Assembly: GCF_007570935.1 (NCBI RefSeq)
Contig: NZ_VLLR01000001.1
Span: forward strand, 1,674,001-1,738,000
From: Lactobacillus sp. LL6
GTDB taxonomy: Bacteria > Bacillota > Bacilli > Lactobacillales > Lactobacillaceae
Reading direction: 5' to 3'
DNA length: 64,000 bases
The translations under genes and the position numbers were made by a program. Within the stretch, counting starts at the first letter, position 1. Each line of letters opens with the position of its first letter. Under the pieces are notes generated by a model. That model ran no database searches, was not told the origin of the DNA, and was given only the letters and a program-made list of their open reading frames with translations. This document shows, in pieces, positions 10,449-18,464 of this stretch.

Positions 10449-10550
10449 AAAAAGGCGCCTAGCTAGTAAAATGAAACTTTACTATCTGGGCGCCGCTTCA
10501 TTAGTTGTGAATTGCTTATAATTATAAGCACTGAAGGCGTTTTTTGTCAA
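10449..10550 (-). promoter_or_regulatory. Promoter and terminator-like leader of the permease
   Basis: On the minus strand: TTGACA (10545-10550), 18-base spacer, consensus TATAAT (10521-10526). The leader then contains GGCGCC at 10489-10494 and again at 10454-10459; between them AGTAAA and TTTACT can also pair. Five T residues follow (10449-10453), giving the shape of an intrinsic terminator before the permease start. A 12-codon reading frame, MKRRPDSKVSFY (10501-10463), overlaps the 5' arm. It lacks a ribosome site but begins about 13 bases from the expected transcript start. No known riboswitch family was recognised. Confidence 0.55.
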
Positions 10551-10577
10551 TTACTAAAATGTTAAGCGTTTACTAAA

Positions 10578-11315
10578 TTAATTTTGACTTTTAACCCGAT
10601 TATTCCAATAAACTGTAAATAAAACAATAACTGCAATAATTCCTAACCACCAAAAGTCACTAATCATAAATCCGCCTAAAAATCCAACAGGAATAAAAGC
10701 AATTAAAGCTACAACAGTCATTATCCAGGCAATAATACCTTGATAGAACTTAAGCCAATTACAAATAATATAAACCACATAATAAAATGCAATAACATAG
10801 AAAGCTGCCACCATAATATTTTGCATCCAGCCCGGCAAGCCATAAATATATGCTCCAGAAATTATTAAAATCATAAGTGTAATAAAAGCTAAGTAAGCAA
10901 AAATAAAAGTTACAAATAAATGCAAGAAAACCAGTAATACTTTTTGACCATTACTAAAGCTGTCAAGATTAAAATAAATTAATCCTAATATAGACGGAAG
11001 TGCCATTACAATTGCTCTAGTTAAAATCCAAACCGTTCCATCTGTTGGAATTCCTAAAGGCATATCTGCCATTGATTGTGTTAATGACAGAATAAATGTA
11101 ATTACTAAAGATATTTCCATAATTACACGAATCCATTTTGCTTTTTCTTGAAACCAAAAACAGATTGCAGCAATAAAATAAAAAGCTCCATAAATTATTG
11201 ATAATAAAACTGTTTTTTCCGGAAAGTGTACTACAAAAGCGATTATTCCTGAAAAAACTGCTAGAAAACTTAAAATAATTTTTATACTCAAATCAAACTT
11301 TTTGTTATTATGCAT
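10578..11315 (-). CDS. Membrane protein of unknown function
   Basis: About 245 residues, almost entirely hydrophobic, with seven or eight predicted membrane helices and short loops, ending in a basic tail (NNRVKSQN). The start at 11315 (MHNNKKFDLS) is chosen because GGAGG lies seven bases upstream; an ATG four codons earlier lacks such spacing. The gene stands alone. No family was recognised and no function is proposed. Confidence 0.75.
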   Translation of the reverse strand: MHNNKKFDLSIKIILSFLAVFSGIIAFVVHFPEKTVLLSIIYGAFYFIAAICFWFQEKAKWIRVIMEISLVITFILSLTQSMADMPLGIPTDGTVWILTRAIVMALPSILGLIYFNLDSFSNGQKVLLVFLHLFVTFIFAYLAFITLMILIISGAYIYGLPGWMQNIMVAAFYVIAFYYVVYIICNWLKFYQGIIAWIMTVVALIAFIPVGFLGGFMISDFWWLGIIAVIVLFTVYWNNRVKSQN

Positions 11316-11373
11316 TTTTTCCTCCAAAGTAATTCATGTACTAACTCTCATTATAACCTTTTTGCAAAAATAC

Positions 11374-11407
11374 AAAAAAGGACTATTCCCCTGGGAATAA
11401 TCCTTTT
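11374..11407 (-). terminator. clpE terminator
   Basis: AAAAGGATTATTCCC pairs with GGGAATAGTCCTTTT on the minus strand, followed by T residues. Confidence 0.85.
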
Positions 11408-11429
11408 CATCAATTAAATGCCTTAATAA

Positions 11430-13550
11430 CTAGTCTTCTTTTTTCTCAGCAGCTTCTTCATCTTTTGCCTCAAGTTCACCATCTTTTACTTCTTCTGGTG
11501 CAGTAAGGTCTAAGATTGATTCACCATTCATGTATAAGTGCTTGTCATCTGCAGTGAAGCTAATCTTCTTAGTGTCAGGTTCCTTCATTACAAGCTTAGC
11601 AATTGGAGTTTCAAGATCTTGTTCTACTACTCTTCTAAGTGGACGAGCACCGAACTTCTTGTCGTAACCTTTTTCAGCTAAAACTTTCTTAGCTTCTTCA
11701 CTAACTTCAACTTCTACATTCTTCTTAGCTAAGGCATGTGACATTCTCTTCAAGTAAATGTCGATAATCTTGCCCATGTCTTCTTCAGTAAGTGAATTAA
11801 ATGGAACAATTGCATCCAAACGGTTCAAGAATTCTGGTCTGAAGTAGTTTTCCAAAGCTGAGATAAGCTTGTCTTGGTCAACTTCACCATCTTCTAATAA
11901 CTTATCTGAAAATCCAGCGTTTGAAGTCATAATCAAGATAGTGTCCTTGAATGAAACAGTTCTACCTTGTGCGTCAGTCAAACGACCATCATCCATAATT
12001 TGGAGAAGAGTATTGAAGACTTGTGGATTTGCCTTTTCAATTTCATCAAACAAAATCAAGCTATATGGTTGATGACGAATCTTTTCAGTTAATTGTCCAC
12101 CTTCGCCATAACCTACATAACCAGGAGCTGAACCAATCAACTTGTTAACTGCCATTTCGTCTTGATATTCAGACATATCTAAACGAATGAAGTGATCTTT
12201 ATTACCAAAGAGGTTAATAGCAATTTGCTTAGCGAGTTCAGTCTTACCAACACCTGTAGGTCCAGTCAAAAGGAATGAACCAGTTGGGCGATCGCCGTCT
12301 TTAAATACTTGCTTACGAGCAATAGCATCAGTAATTACATCTATTGCTCTATCTTGGTCAATAACTACATTCTTAAGCTTATTAGCTAAATCTAAGTTCT
12401 TTTGAGCTTCATCAGCATGTAATTCACTCATTGGAATATTAGTCTTTTGTTCAATAATCTTATAAATGTCTTTGTCAGTTACAACTGGAGTATCAGCCTT
12501 ATCAACATGCTTCAAATCTTTTTGAAGTTTATCGATCTTGGTCTTAAGTTCAGCTGCTTTATCATAATCTTCTGCTTTAGCAGCTTCTGCCTTTTTAGAT
12601 TCTAAGGCATGAATACGAGTCTTTAAACTTTCTTCATCAGCTGGCTCAACTAAAAGTGCCTTCTTAGCACCAGCTTCATCCATCAAGTCAATTGCCTTAT
12701 CTGGTAAGTAACGACCTTGAATGTATCTTTCTGATAATTCAACAGCAAGCTTTAATGCGCTGTCGTCATATTTTACATGGTGGAATTGTTCGTACTTCTT
12801 CTTAAGTCCTTCCAAAATCTTAACTGCAATTTCAGTTGATGGCTCTGGAACTTGAACTGGTTGGAATCTACGAGCAAGAGCAGGATCCTTTTCAATTCTT
12901 TGGTATTCACTAGTAGTAGTTGCACCAATTAATTTAAGTTCACCACTTGCTAAAGCAGGCTTCAAAATGTTAGCTGCATCACCGTTATTATTTTCAGAAT
13001 CAGTTGAACCTGCACCAACAATGTTGTGCAATTCATCAATGAATAAAACAATATTAGGGTTCTTCTTAGCTTCATCAATAACTTTCTTCAATCTTTCTTC
13101 AAAGCTACCACGAAGACTAGAACCTGCAACCATATCATTAATGTTAATTGCGATAATGTGCATGTCTTTCATCTTAGCTGGAACATTGCCTTCCGCAATT
13201 CTTTGTGCCAAACCTTCTACAATAGAAGTTTTACCAACACCAGCGGGTCCGATTAATACTGGGTTATTCTTCTTTCTTCTGGAAAGAATTTCAATTACGT
13301 TATCAATTTGTTCATCACGACCGATAACTGGATCGTATTTATTATTCTTAGCTTGTTCAACCAAGTCAACACCAATTGGCTTTTCCTTTTGTTGTGGAGC
13401 TTGGGTCATCGTTTGAGGTGTTGCGCCCATGCTACTTGAATAGTTAATTGGAATTGAGCCTCTACTTGATGATGAACTAAAGTCATCATTGAAGAATGAG
13501 CTATTCAATTGGTTAAATAAGTCGTCAAAATTGTTGTCAAAGTATGCCAT
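11430..13550 (-). CDS. clpE: Clp protease ATPase, ClpE/ClpC type
   Basis: A 706-residue HSP100 unfoldase with two AAA+ modules. The first carries GPAGVGKTSIVEG and the second GPTGVGKTELAKQ as Walker A motifs. Between them a UVR-like coiled coil (LESKKAEAAKAEDYDKAAEL) marks the ClpC/ClpE class. The N-terminus is a short Asn/Phe/Ser-rich segment without the Clp-N repeat and without the cysteines of the classical ClpE zinc finger. It would feed damaged proteins to ClpP. The start at 13550 (MAYFDNNFDD) is preferred, as an upstream GTG overlaps the ribosome site GGGAG. A CIRCE element upstream points to HrcA control. Confidence 0.92.
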   Translation of the reverse strand: MAYFDNNFDDLFNQLNSSFFNDDFSSSSSRGSIPINYSSSMGATPQTMTQAPQQKEKPIGVDLVEQAKNNKYDPVIGRDEQIDNVIEILSRRKKNNPVLIGPAGVGKTSIVEGLAQRIAEGNVPAKMKDMHIIAININDMVAGSSLRGSFEERLKKVIDEAKKNPNIVLFIDELHNIVGAGSTDSENNNGDAANILKPALASGELKLIGATTTSEYQRIEKDPALARRFQPVQVPEPSTEIAVKILEGLKKKYEQFHHVKYDDSALKLAVELSERYIQGRYLPDKAIDLMDEAGAKKALLVEPADEESLKTRIHALESKKAEAAKAEDYDKAAELKTKIDKLQKDLKHVDKADTPVVTDKDIYKIIEQKTNIPMSELHADEAQKNLDLANKLKNVVIDQDRAIDVITDAIARKQVFKDGDRPTGSFLLTGPTGVGKTELAKQIAINLFGNKDHFIRLDMSEYQDEMAVNKLIGSAPGYVGYGEGGQLTEKIRHQPYSLILFDEIEKANPQVFNTLLQIMDDGRLTDAQGRTVSFKDTILIMTSNAGFSDKLLEDGEVDQDKLISALENYFRPEFLNRLDAIVPFNSLTEEDMGKIIDIYLKRMSHALAKKNVEVEVSEEAKKVLAEKGYDKKFGARPLRRVVEQDLETPIAKLVMKEPDTKKISFTADDKHLYMNGESILDLTAPEEVKDGELEAKDEEAAEKKED

Positions 13551-13586
13551 ATTTGCAAACACTCCCTATAATTAAATTTAAGTCTT

Positions 13587-13613
13587 TTAGCACTTAAGTT
13601 ATTCGAGTGCTAA
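13587..13613 (-). promoter_or_regulatory. CIRCE element (HrcA operator) of clpE
   Basis: TTAGCACTT, nine bases, then GAGTGCTAA. This differs from the CIRCE consensus (TTAGCACTC-N9-GAGTGCTAA) at one position. It lies between the clpE promoter and start codon, where HrcA would block transcription until heat shock. Confidence 0.93.
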
Positions 13614-13628
13614 TTGATTACATTTATA

Positions 13629-13656
13629 AGTATAGCAGGTTATCCACAAAAAGCAA
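13629..13656 (-). promoter_or_regulatory. clpE promoter
   Basis: On the minus strand: TTGCTT (13651-13656), 16-base spacer, TATACT (13629-13634), just upstream of CIRCE. A perfect DnaA-box sequence TTATCCACA (13640-13648) falls in the spacer. Confidence 0.65.
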
Positions 13657-13829
13657 TACTTTTTCTGAAAGTTTTCCACAGAAATTCATTATATTGTGAT
13701 TTTCACATTAAATATCCGCTAAAACATTGATATATCAACACTTCATATATTTCACAAATTCTAAAGAATTTCTAAAGATACACCTATTTTTAAAGAAAAA
13801 ATACTGCAATTTGCCAGGAGTTTTCCACA
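13640..13829 (+). other. Three DnaA-box-like 9-mers in the clpE upstream region
   Basis: TTATCCACA at 13640-13648 and TTTTCCACA at 13672-13680 and 13821-13829, all in one orientation, in a 385-base AT-rich gap without genes (13614-13998). The remainder of the gap holds a GC-richer stretch at 13843-13910 with CTTCTAAG repeated at 13850 and 13892 and a small hairpin GGGCT / AGCCC between. No gene or known RNA was recognised there. Confidence 0.5.
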
Positions 13830-13961
13830 GAGTGCAATTATTATTCCGCTTCTAAGTGTACTATGTAGACGGGCTATTGGAAGCCCTACCAACTTCTAAG
13901 CTTAGTTTACCACCTTGAATTTTCAATTCAATTAAAGTCACTTTTTAATTAATTTTGTAAA

Positions 13962-13995
13962 TAAAAAAGCACCCAAAATGAGTGCTATTAGTTAC
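13962..13995 (-). terminator. Terminator after the DUF915 gene
   Basis: On the minus strand AGCACTC, ATTTT, GGGTGCT then a run of T residues. Confidence 0.8.
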
Positions 13996-13998
13996 TAT

Positions 13999-14880
13999 TT
14001 AACTTTTTCTTTTCTTGCCATTTTTCCTTTTAGGAATGTTTTGTAAATTATTAGAATCTTTATTAAGTAAGTATTGTTTAATTGCATCTACAACTTCTTT
14101 ATTTTGCGGAAGTGCTGAGTGGTTCGCATTGGTTCCGGTTACTGTCATTTCAGTAAATTGCTTAACTTGATTTTGAAATACATATTTAGCCGCTGCCACA
14201 CTGGCTTCTGGTACAATTCCATCAGATTCGTAACTTTGACCACCGGTTAAAGAATAAACAATTAAACTTTTTGGCAAATTCTTTTTATATTTAATAAAAT
14301 CGCTCAACATCTGAGTTTTATGACTAATATTACTTTCATTAAAATTAAACGGTGAAGCTAAAGTCATTAATTTCTTGATTTTAATTTCATCAGAATAATC
14401 AGAATAGTAGTGTTCTAACCAATACGTTAAAATTAATCCACCATTAGAATGGCCAAATGCCTTAAAATTATTGAATTTATAAGATTGACTGACCTGTTCA
14501 AATGCAATATCAAACCATTTCGCTTGCTTTTTTATATTAGCATAACCATCTTTATTATTTTCAAAACCAATAACTATGATAGGTTCATTGTCACCTTTAT
14601 TAATTGAACCACTATATTTCAAATCGCCATTAGTTTGAACTTCAATTTTTAAGACACTATGCGGATGCGGGTTATTTTTATTTAATTTTGCAATTAAAGG
14701 ATTGAATCTTTCTATTGTTGCACTTGAACCGGGTACCATTACTACAGGTGACACCATTGATTTACGACGTTCTGCTCGATCATGGTTGGTCTTCTTCATC
14801 CAAGTATAGCCTGGAATAGATAAAGCTAACACCAATAAAAATAAAATTAATAACCATTTGAAATTTCGTTTATTTAGCAT
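13999..14880 (-). CDS. Alpha/beta hydrolase, DUF915 family
   Basis: About 293 residues with one N-terminal membrane anchor (WLLILFLLVLALSIPGYTW) and an extracytoplasmic hydrolase domain. The nucleophile motif is FGHSNGG, the acid likely the Asp in SDGIVPEAS, and the histidine is in NHSALPQN. This is the DUF915 pattern of lactobacilli, whose substrates are unknown. The C-terminus is basic (PKRKNGKKRKS). The start ATG at 14880 overlaps the last 11 bases of the PTS gene and has AAGGAAG upstream, so the two are translationally coupled. An ATG seven codons earlier has no ribosome site. Confidence 0.82.
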   Translation of the reverse strand: MLNKRNFKWLLILFLLVLALSIPGYTWMKKTNHDRAERRKSMVSPVVMVPGSSATIERFNPLIAKLNKNNPHPHSVLKIEVQTNGDLKYSGSINKGDNEPIIVIGFENNKDGYANIKKQAKWFDIAFEQVSQSYKFNNFKAFGHSNGGLILTYWLEHYYSDYSDEIKIKKLMTLASPFNFNESNISHKTQMLSDFIKYKKNLPKSLIVYSLTGGQSYESDGIVPEASVAAAKYVFQNQVKQFTEMTVTGTNANHSALPQNKEVVDAIKQYLLNKDSNNLQNIPKRKNGKKRKS

Positions 14881-16177
14881 ATTTATCTTCTTCCTTATCA
14901 TAAGCTAATACTTTTTCAGAAATTTCTTGAGCTATTTTTACAGTTGGAATCAATACTCCAACATCAAAGATAAATAATACTACTGTAAAAATAAAAGTTG
15001 CCCAATTACCATTAGTTCCAAAAAATGAATACAACAAACTAGGAGATCCCGACAAAACTGGATAAGCTGTCGGCATTATTATATGCAATTTAATTGCAGC
15101 AGCCGCAAATAATTCATTGATTGCTGGTAAAAATACAATAGGAACAAAATAAATTGGATTCAAAATAATCGGTAATCCAATGAAAAGTCCATTAGTTGCT
15201 CCAAAAGTTACTGGAATCAAGTTGATTTTAGCGACAGCTTCTATTTCTTTTTGCTTAGTATATAAAATTATGACCATTGCCAATGCAAAAATAACCATTA
15301 ATGCATAAGAATTAATCAATGCACTTCCGAGATATTTATATGGGACATTGTAAGAATTACCATGACGTAAAGCGTAATTCAAATTAGCAATTGCAGCACC
15401 ACTATTAGAAGCCGTAGTTAAAGATGAAATAGGATAACCAATCCCAAACCACCATAATAGCGAAACAATTATAGTTAAAGGAATAATTATCAATAGATTA
15501 TTAGAATTTTGAAGTTTGGTTGCTAAAGACGTAATGTAATAAGAATCTAGCAAACGAATCTTGAATAAATAGATAATAATCCCAATTATTAATCCTAATA
15601 ATATTGCTACACTAGTTGGCAAAAGTGCATTCCAAGCACGATGACGAATCCGATCAGTATGCTCAAACGTTGACTTGACGTAATCTTTACCTAAATAATG
15701 AAATACTTGTCCTACAATATATCCAATGATAATTGCTAAAAGAGTTCCATTAATATTAAGCATTCTTGAATAAAATACTGCTCGATTATTACCTGGATTT
15801 CTAGTAACTTCACTTAAATATGAACAGAAAGTAATTACAATTACTGCCGCAATTCCTGCCATAGTTGAATCTTTTCGATACAAGCGCGCAGTATAAACTG
15901 CTGCAAAATATGCAACGTAAATACCAAAGATTCCAATTGTTACCTGTACCATTCCCCGGGTGATACTATTACCCGCATCCCAAACCTGATTGGACATATT
16001 TTGATCAAAATTAAATATATTATAGATAAGGCTATCTGGTGAAAAAAATTCATCCCTTAATAACTGAAAAATAGCCCCAATAGTTGCAACCGGCATCAGC
16101 ATCACAAGTGTTCGCTGAACAATTCTAAAAAATACTCGCCGTCTCAACCATACTAAAGACTTGATAAAGTAATTCAT
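14870..16177 (-). CDS. PTS sugar transporter IIC component, cellobiose/lactose-like
   Basis: A 435-residue membrane protein with about ten helices and the organisation of PTS IIC proteins of the Lac/cellobiose class: an N-terminal helix with LVMLMPVATIGAIFQLL, a central LIIIPLTIIVSLLWWFGIGYP and a GATNGLFIGLPIILNPIYFVP region. No IIA or IIB gene lies nearby, so it must borrow them or act with a distant system. It overlaps the DUF915 hydrolase gene. AAGGAGAATG precedes the ATG. Confidence 0.85.
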   Translation of the reverse strand: MNYFIKSLVWLRRRVFFRIVQRTLVMLMPVATIGAIFQLLRDEFFSPDSLIYNIFNFDQNMSNQVWDAGNSITRGMVQVTIGIFGIYVAYFAAVYTARLYRKDSTMAGIAAVIVITFCSYLSEVTRNPGNNRAVFYSRMLNINGTLLAIIIGYIVGQVFHYLGKDYVKSTFEHTDRIRHRAWNALLPTSVAILLGLIIGIIIYLFKIRLLDSYYITSLATKLQNSNNLLIIIPLTIIVSLLWWFGIGYPISSLTTASNSGAAIANLNYALRHGNSYNVPYKYLGSALINSYALMVIFALAMVIILYTKQKEIEAVAKINLIPVTFGATNGLFIGLPIILNPIYFVPIVFLPAINELFAAAAIKLHIIMPTAYPVLSGSPSLLYSFFGTNGNWATFIFTVVLFIFDVGVLIPTVKIAQEISEKVLAYDKEEDKYAK

Positions 16178-16276
16178 ACCAACATTCTCCTTAAATCATT
16201 CCTTTCAATTATACTAGTATTTCTTAACTTAGCCAGTGGTATAATTTAATTAAAAAGAAAAATAAAGGTGAACAAC

Positions 16277-16516
16277 ATGGCAAGAAAAAGAATTGAATTA
16301 ACTGATGAAGTTGAAAATTTAGTAGATAAATATATGACAATGAATGGTGATAAGATGGACTTAAATGAACTTACTAATAAAGCCCTCAAATATTATGTTA
16401 TTAATCATCTAAGCCCTAATGAAATCAAAGAAGCTATCAAACAAAAAGACATCAAACGTTCTAAGTACGTTGATGACATCCTTAGTTCTAGTTATAGAGA
16501 TTTTGGTGGATATTAA
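16277..16516 (+). CDS. Small charged protein of unknown function
   Basis: A 79-residue protein rich in Lys, Glu and Asp, predicted mostly helical (MARKRIELTDEVENLVDKYM...). The start at 16277 is preferred, since AAAGGTG lies seven bases before it and the GTG at 16268 is part of that ribosome site. No Cys or membrane segment. The N-terminal strand-like segment followed by helices could fit a ribbon-helix-helix DNA-binding fold, but this is only a guess. It diverges from the PTS gene and shares a terminator with the bacteriocin locus. Confidence 0.7.
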   Translation: MARKRIELTDEVENLVDKYMTMNGDKMDLNELTNKALKYYVINHLSPNEIKEAIKQKDIKRSKYVDDILSSSYRDFGGY

Positions 16517-16546
16517 AAGGTCGAGCATAATGCTCGACCTTTTTAA
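16513..16546. terminator. Bidirectional terminator at the edge of the bacteriocin locus
   Basis: AAAAGGTCGAGCAT and ATGCTCGACCTTTT form a long perfect stem with T residues on both strands. Confidence 0.9.
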
Positions 16547-16794
16547 AACCATGTAATTATTGATGATAAATCTGAATCTAAGTTGAAATTTGGTTTTGAA
16601 ATTTCCATGTAGAATTTCATGCCAGATTTTGATAGTTGATTTTTTTGAGCTAATTTTTCAAAGGCGATTTTAAGTTCTTTTAAAACCTTTGGTTCAAAAG
16701 TGCCATTCTCAAGAGAAATAATTGCAGCTTCAACTATTCTTTTTTCTTCAGGATTTTCTAGTTTTACTTTTTGTAACGCTTCTTGTAGTGTCAT
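16543..16794 (-). CDS. Probable bacteriocin immunity protein (soluble, helical)
   Basis: An 83-residue soluble protein, predicted all-helical, resembling in size and pattern the enterocin A-type immunity family: repeated amphipathic helices (LQEALQKVKLENPEEKRIVEAAIISLENG) and an aromatic C-terminus (SSIITWF). It is last of four tiny genes with 1-3 bases between them, downstream of the two bacteriocin precursors and a CPBP gene. Assignment as immunity protein rests on position and general features, not on a recognised signature. Confidence 0.65.
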   Translation of the reverse strand: MTLQEALQKVKLENPEEKRIVEAAIISLENGTFEPKVLKELKIAFEKLAQKNQLSKSGMKFYMEISKPNFNLDSDLSSIITWF

Positions 16795-16797
16795 AAT

Positions 16798-17124
16798 TTA
16801 TCTCACTCTTTCACGAACATGTCTTACTGTGAAGTAAACGATAACTACAGCTTCAATTGCTAAAAGTATCTTATTTTCTACATCAAGCTTACCTAAGCAA
16901 CCAGCTACTACTTCAACAAAAGTTAATAACCACACAGTCGTTTCCAATGTTGCGCCAACTTTTTCGTTTGTATAAGACATGATAGTTAATACCAAAGTTA
17001 TTAGAACAACTACACCAATGATAATGTTAACTGGATTAGTATAAACGTTTTCTGTTTTTACAGTATTAATTAATGCCAATAATAATATTAATATAAATCC
17101 TGCCCATCTATCTTTGATCTTCAT
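16798..17124 (-). CDS. Small membrane protein in the immunity run
   Basis: A 108-residue protein with three or four membrane helices (FILILLLALINTV; VNIIIGVVVLITLVLTIMSY; TTVWLLTFVEVVAGCL; ILLAIEAVVIVYFTV) and a basic C-terminus. Membrane proteins of this size commonly give immunity to class IIb bacteriocins, as with LafI of lactacin F. The stop lies three bases before the next gene's start. Confidence 0.65.
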   Translation of the reverse strand: MKIKDRWAGFILILLLALINTVKTENVYTNPVNIIIGVVVLITLVLTIMSYTNEKVGATLETTVWLLTFVEVVAGCLGKLDVENKILLAIEAVVIVYFTVRHVRERVR

Positions 17125-17126
17125 TT

Positions 17127-17231
17127 TTAGCTCTTCTTTCTTCTTTTAATTAATATCTTCATACCAATCTTAGCTAAATCATAAATACCAAGGCCAATCG
17201 CGATACAAAACGCGCTAATCCAGAATTGCAT
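17127..17231 (-). CDS. 34-residue membrane peptide in the immunity run
   Basis: A short frame: MQFWISAFCIAIGLGIYDL followed by AKIGMKILIKRRKKS. One hydrophobic helix with a strongly basic tail. It starts one base after the previous stop and ends two bases before the next start, which supports translation as part of the operon. It has no double-glycine leader, so it is not a class II bacteriocin precursor. The role is unknown; immunity or membrane signalling is possible. Confidence 0.6.
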   Translation of the reverse strand: MQFWISAFCIAIGLGIYDLAKIGMKILIKRRKKS

Positions 17232-17232
17232 G

Positions 17233-17439
17233 TTATTTTGCTCTTTCTATTCCAAAGCCTTTTTTGCCTTTTACTCGTCTTATACTCCACCATGCCACTT
17301 CTATAATTAAGGAAATCATCCCTAAAAGTACAATCGTTGCTTTAAGATTGTAACCCCAAGTTGTAGTTGGTTGATACAAATTACTAAGTAAAAACATAAC
17401 TTCTAATACTTCTAATAAAACTAAAATAACTTTTCTCAT
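17233..17439 (-). CDS. 68-residue membrane protein in the immunity run
   Basis: Two membrane helices (VILVLLEVLEVMFLLSNLY and IVLLGMISLIIEVAWWSI) and a basic tail (RRVKGKKGFGIERAK). AGGGAG precedes the ATG. It is the first of four coupled genes, and its stop is one base from the next start. The operon start is 49 bases from the end of the CPBP gene, so it may be co-transcribed with it. No family recognised. Confidence 0.6.
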   Translation of the reverse strand: MRKVILVLLEVLEVMFLLSNLYQPTTTWGYNLKATIVLLGMISLIIEVAWWSIRRVKGKKGFGIERAK

Positions 17440-17488
17440 AATGAATTCTCCCTATTCGACTCGCTTAATCATATTCTACTCAAAATAA

Positions 17489-18334
17489 TTATTCCTGCGT
17501 ATTTACGTCAAATTCTGTTGATTTGGTGTCATATTCGGTATTTCCAAATTGTTGATTATATTTTTTGTTGTAAAAGTAAACACAGAGTAAACTAAAAGCC
17601 ATTTCAGTTAATGCTAATGGAAATATCAATCTTATATTTGTATTTCCTAAATTGTTAGTAATTATTTGGGGACTTGCATCTTGCCAAATATGTAAAAAAA
17701 CTCCTATGCTTATTCCATTGGTTATAAGCCGTCCATAACTGAATAACATTCCATATCCAAATGCAAATAATATTTGTCCAATAGTAGAAATCATTGATTG
17801 ATGAATGGCATTTACTAAGTGCATCAAACTGAATAAGATTGACGTAATAATGGTAGTCCAAATAAATTTGTATTTACTTTTAGCAAAATACTCTAGACAA
17901 ATATTAAACAAAAGTCCACGGAATAAAAATTCTTCAATAACTCCAGCACTAATTGCAGTTAACCAAATAGCACTAGTTTTATCAAATGAGAATTTAAAAG
18001 TTGCAATCTTATTTGATAACTCTGACAGTATTGGCATTACTAACCAAAACAAGTAAAAAAATACTGTCAAAATCCATAACCATCCCTGTTTTACTTTATG
18101 TTTTACAGTCTTTGTAGTTTTACAGAAATGGTAAGTAACTCCTCCCATTAGAATTATATAAATTGCATATAAAACCCGCTTTGTCATTGATGAATGAAAG
18201 AATTTAAATATAAATGGTCCAAATAAATATATGAGATTTAATATGACAAAAGCAATTAATAATCGCCTAATATCTTTTTTACGTTCATAATCGTTTATTA
18301 AATCTACATATTCTGTCAAAGCCAGATTATTCAT
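17489..18334 (-). CDS. CPBP-family intramembrane protease (Abi/PlnI-type)
   Basis: A 281-residue membrane protein with about eight helices. The CPBP signature is present: EEFLFRGLLFN (EExxxR), then FSLMHLVNAIHQ (FxxxH) and a third conserved HIWQD near the end. CPBP proteins next to bacteriocin genes often give self-immunity in lactic acid bacteria, as with PlnI. It lies between the two bacteriocin precursors and the four small genes. AAAGGGAG precedes the ATG, and a terminator separates it from the precursors, so it may rely on read-through or a promoter of its own. Confidence 0.88.
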   Translation of the reverse strand: MNNLALTEYVDLINDYERKKDIRRLLIAFVILNLIYLFGPFIFKFFHSSMTKRVLYAIYIILMGGVTYHFCKTTKTVKHKVKQGWLWILTVFFYLFWLVMPILSELSNKIATFKFSFDKTSAIWLTAISAGVIEEFLFRGLLFNICLEYFAKSKYKFIWTTIITSILFSLMHLVNAIHQSMISTIGQILFAFGYGMLFSYGRLITNGISIGVFLHIWQDASPQIITNNLGNTNIRLIFPLALTEMAFSLLCVYFYNKKYNQQFGNTEYDTKSTEFDVNTQE

Positions 18335-18372
18335 GAAATCGCTCCCTTTAATTTTTGGATATATTTCAATTT

Positions 18373-18408
18373 TAAAAAAGGAGGAGCAACTATACTCCTC
18401 CTCTTTTA
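18373..18408 (-). terminator. Terminator after the bacteriocin precursors
   Basis: On the minus strand GAGGAGGAG, a short loop, CTCCTCC then six T residues. Confidence 0.8.
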
Positions 18409-18464
18409 AATTAGATTTTAGCTTTTTAGTCTAGAGAAGCAGTTCCTTCCTAGATATTGAATTT

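Noticed and set aside
13640-13829. Replication origin
   Set aside because: Three DnaA-box-like 9-mers are present, but there is no dnaA or dnaN gene and no clear unwinding element. Isolated boxes occur throughout genomes.
13843-13910. Possible 6S-like or other structured RNA between clpE and the DUF915 gene
   Set aside because: Only a short hairpin and an 8-base direct repeat were found, with no terminator or promoter to bound an RNA and no match to a known family.
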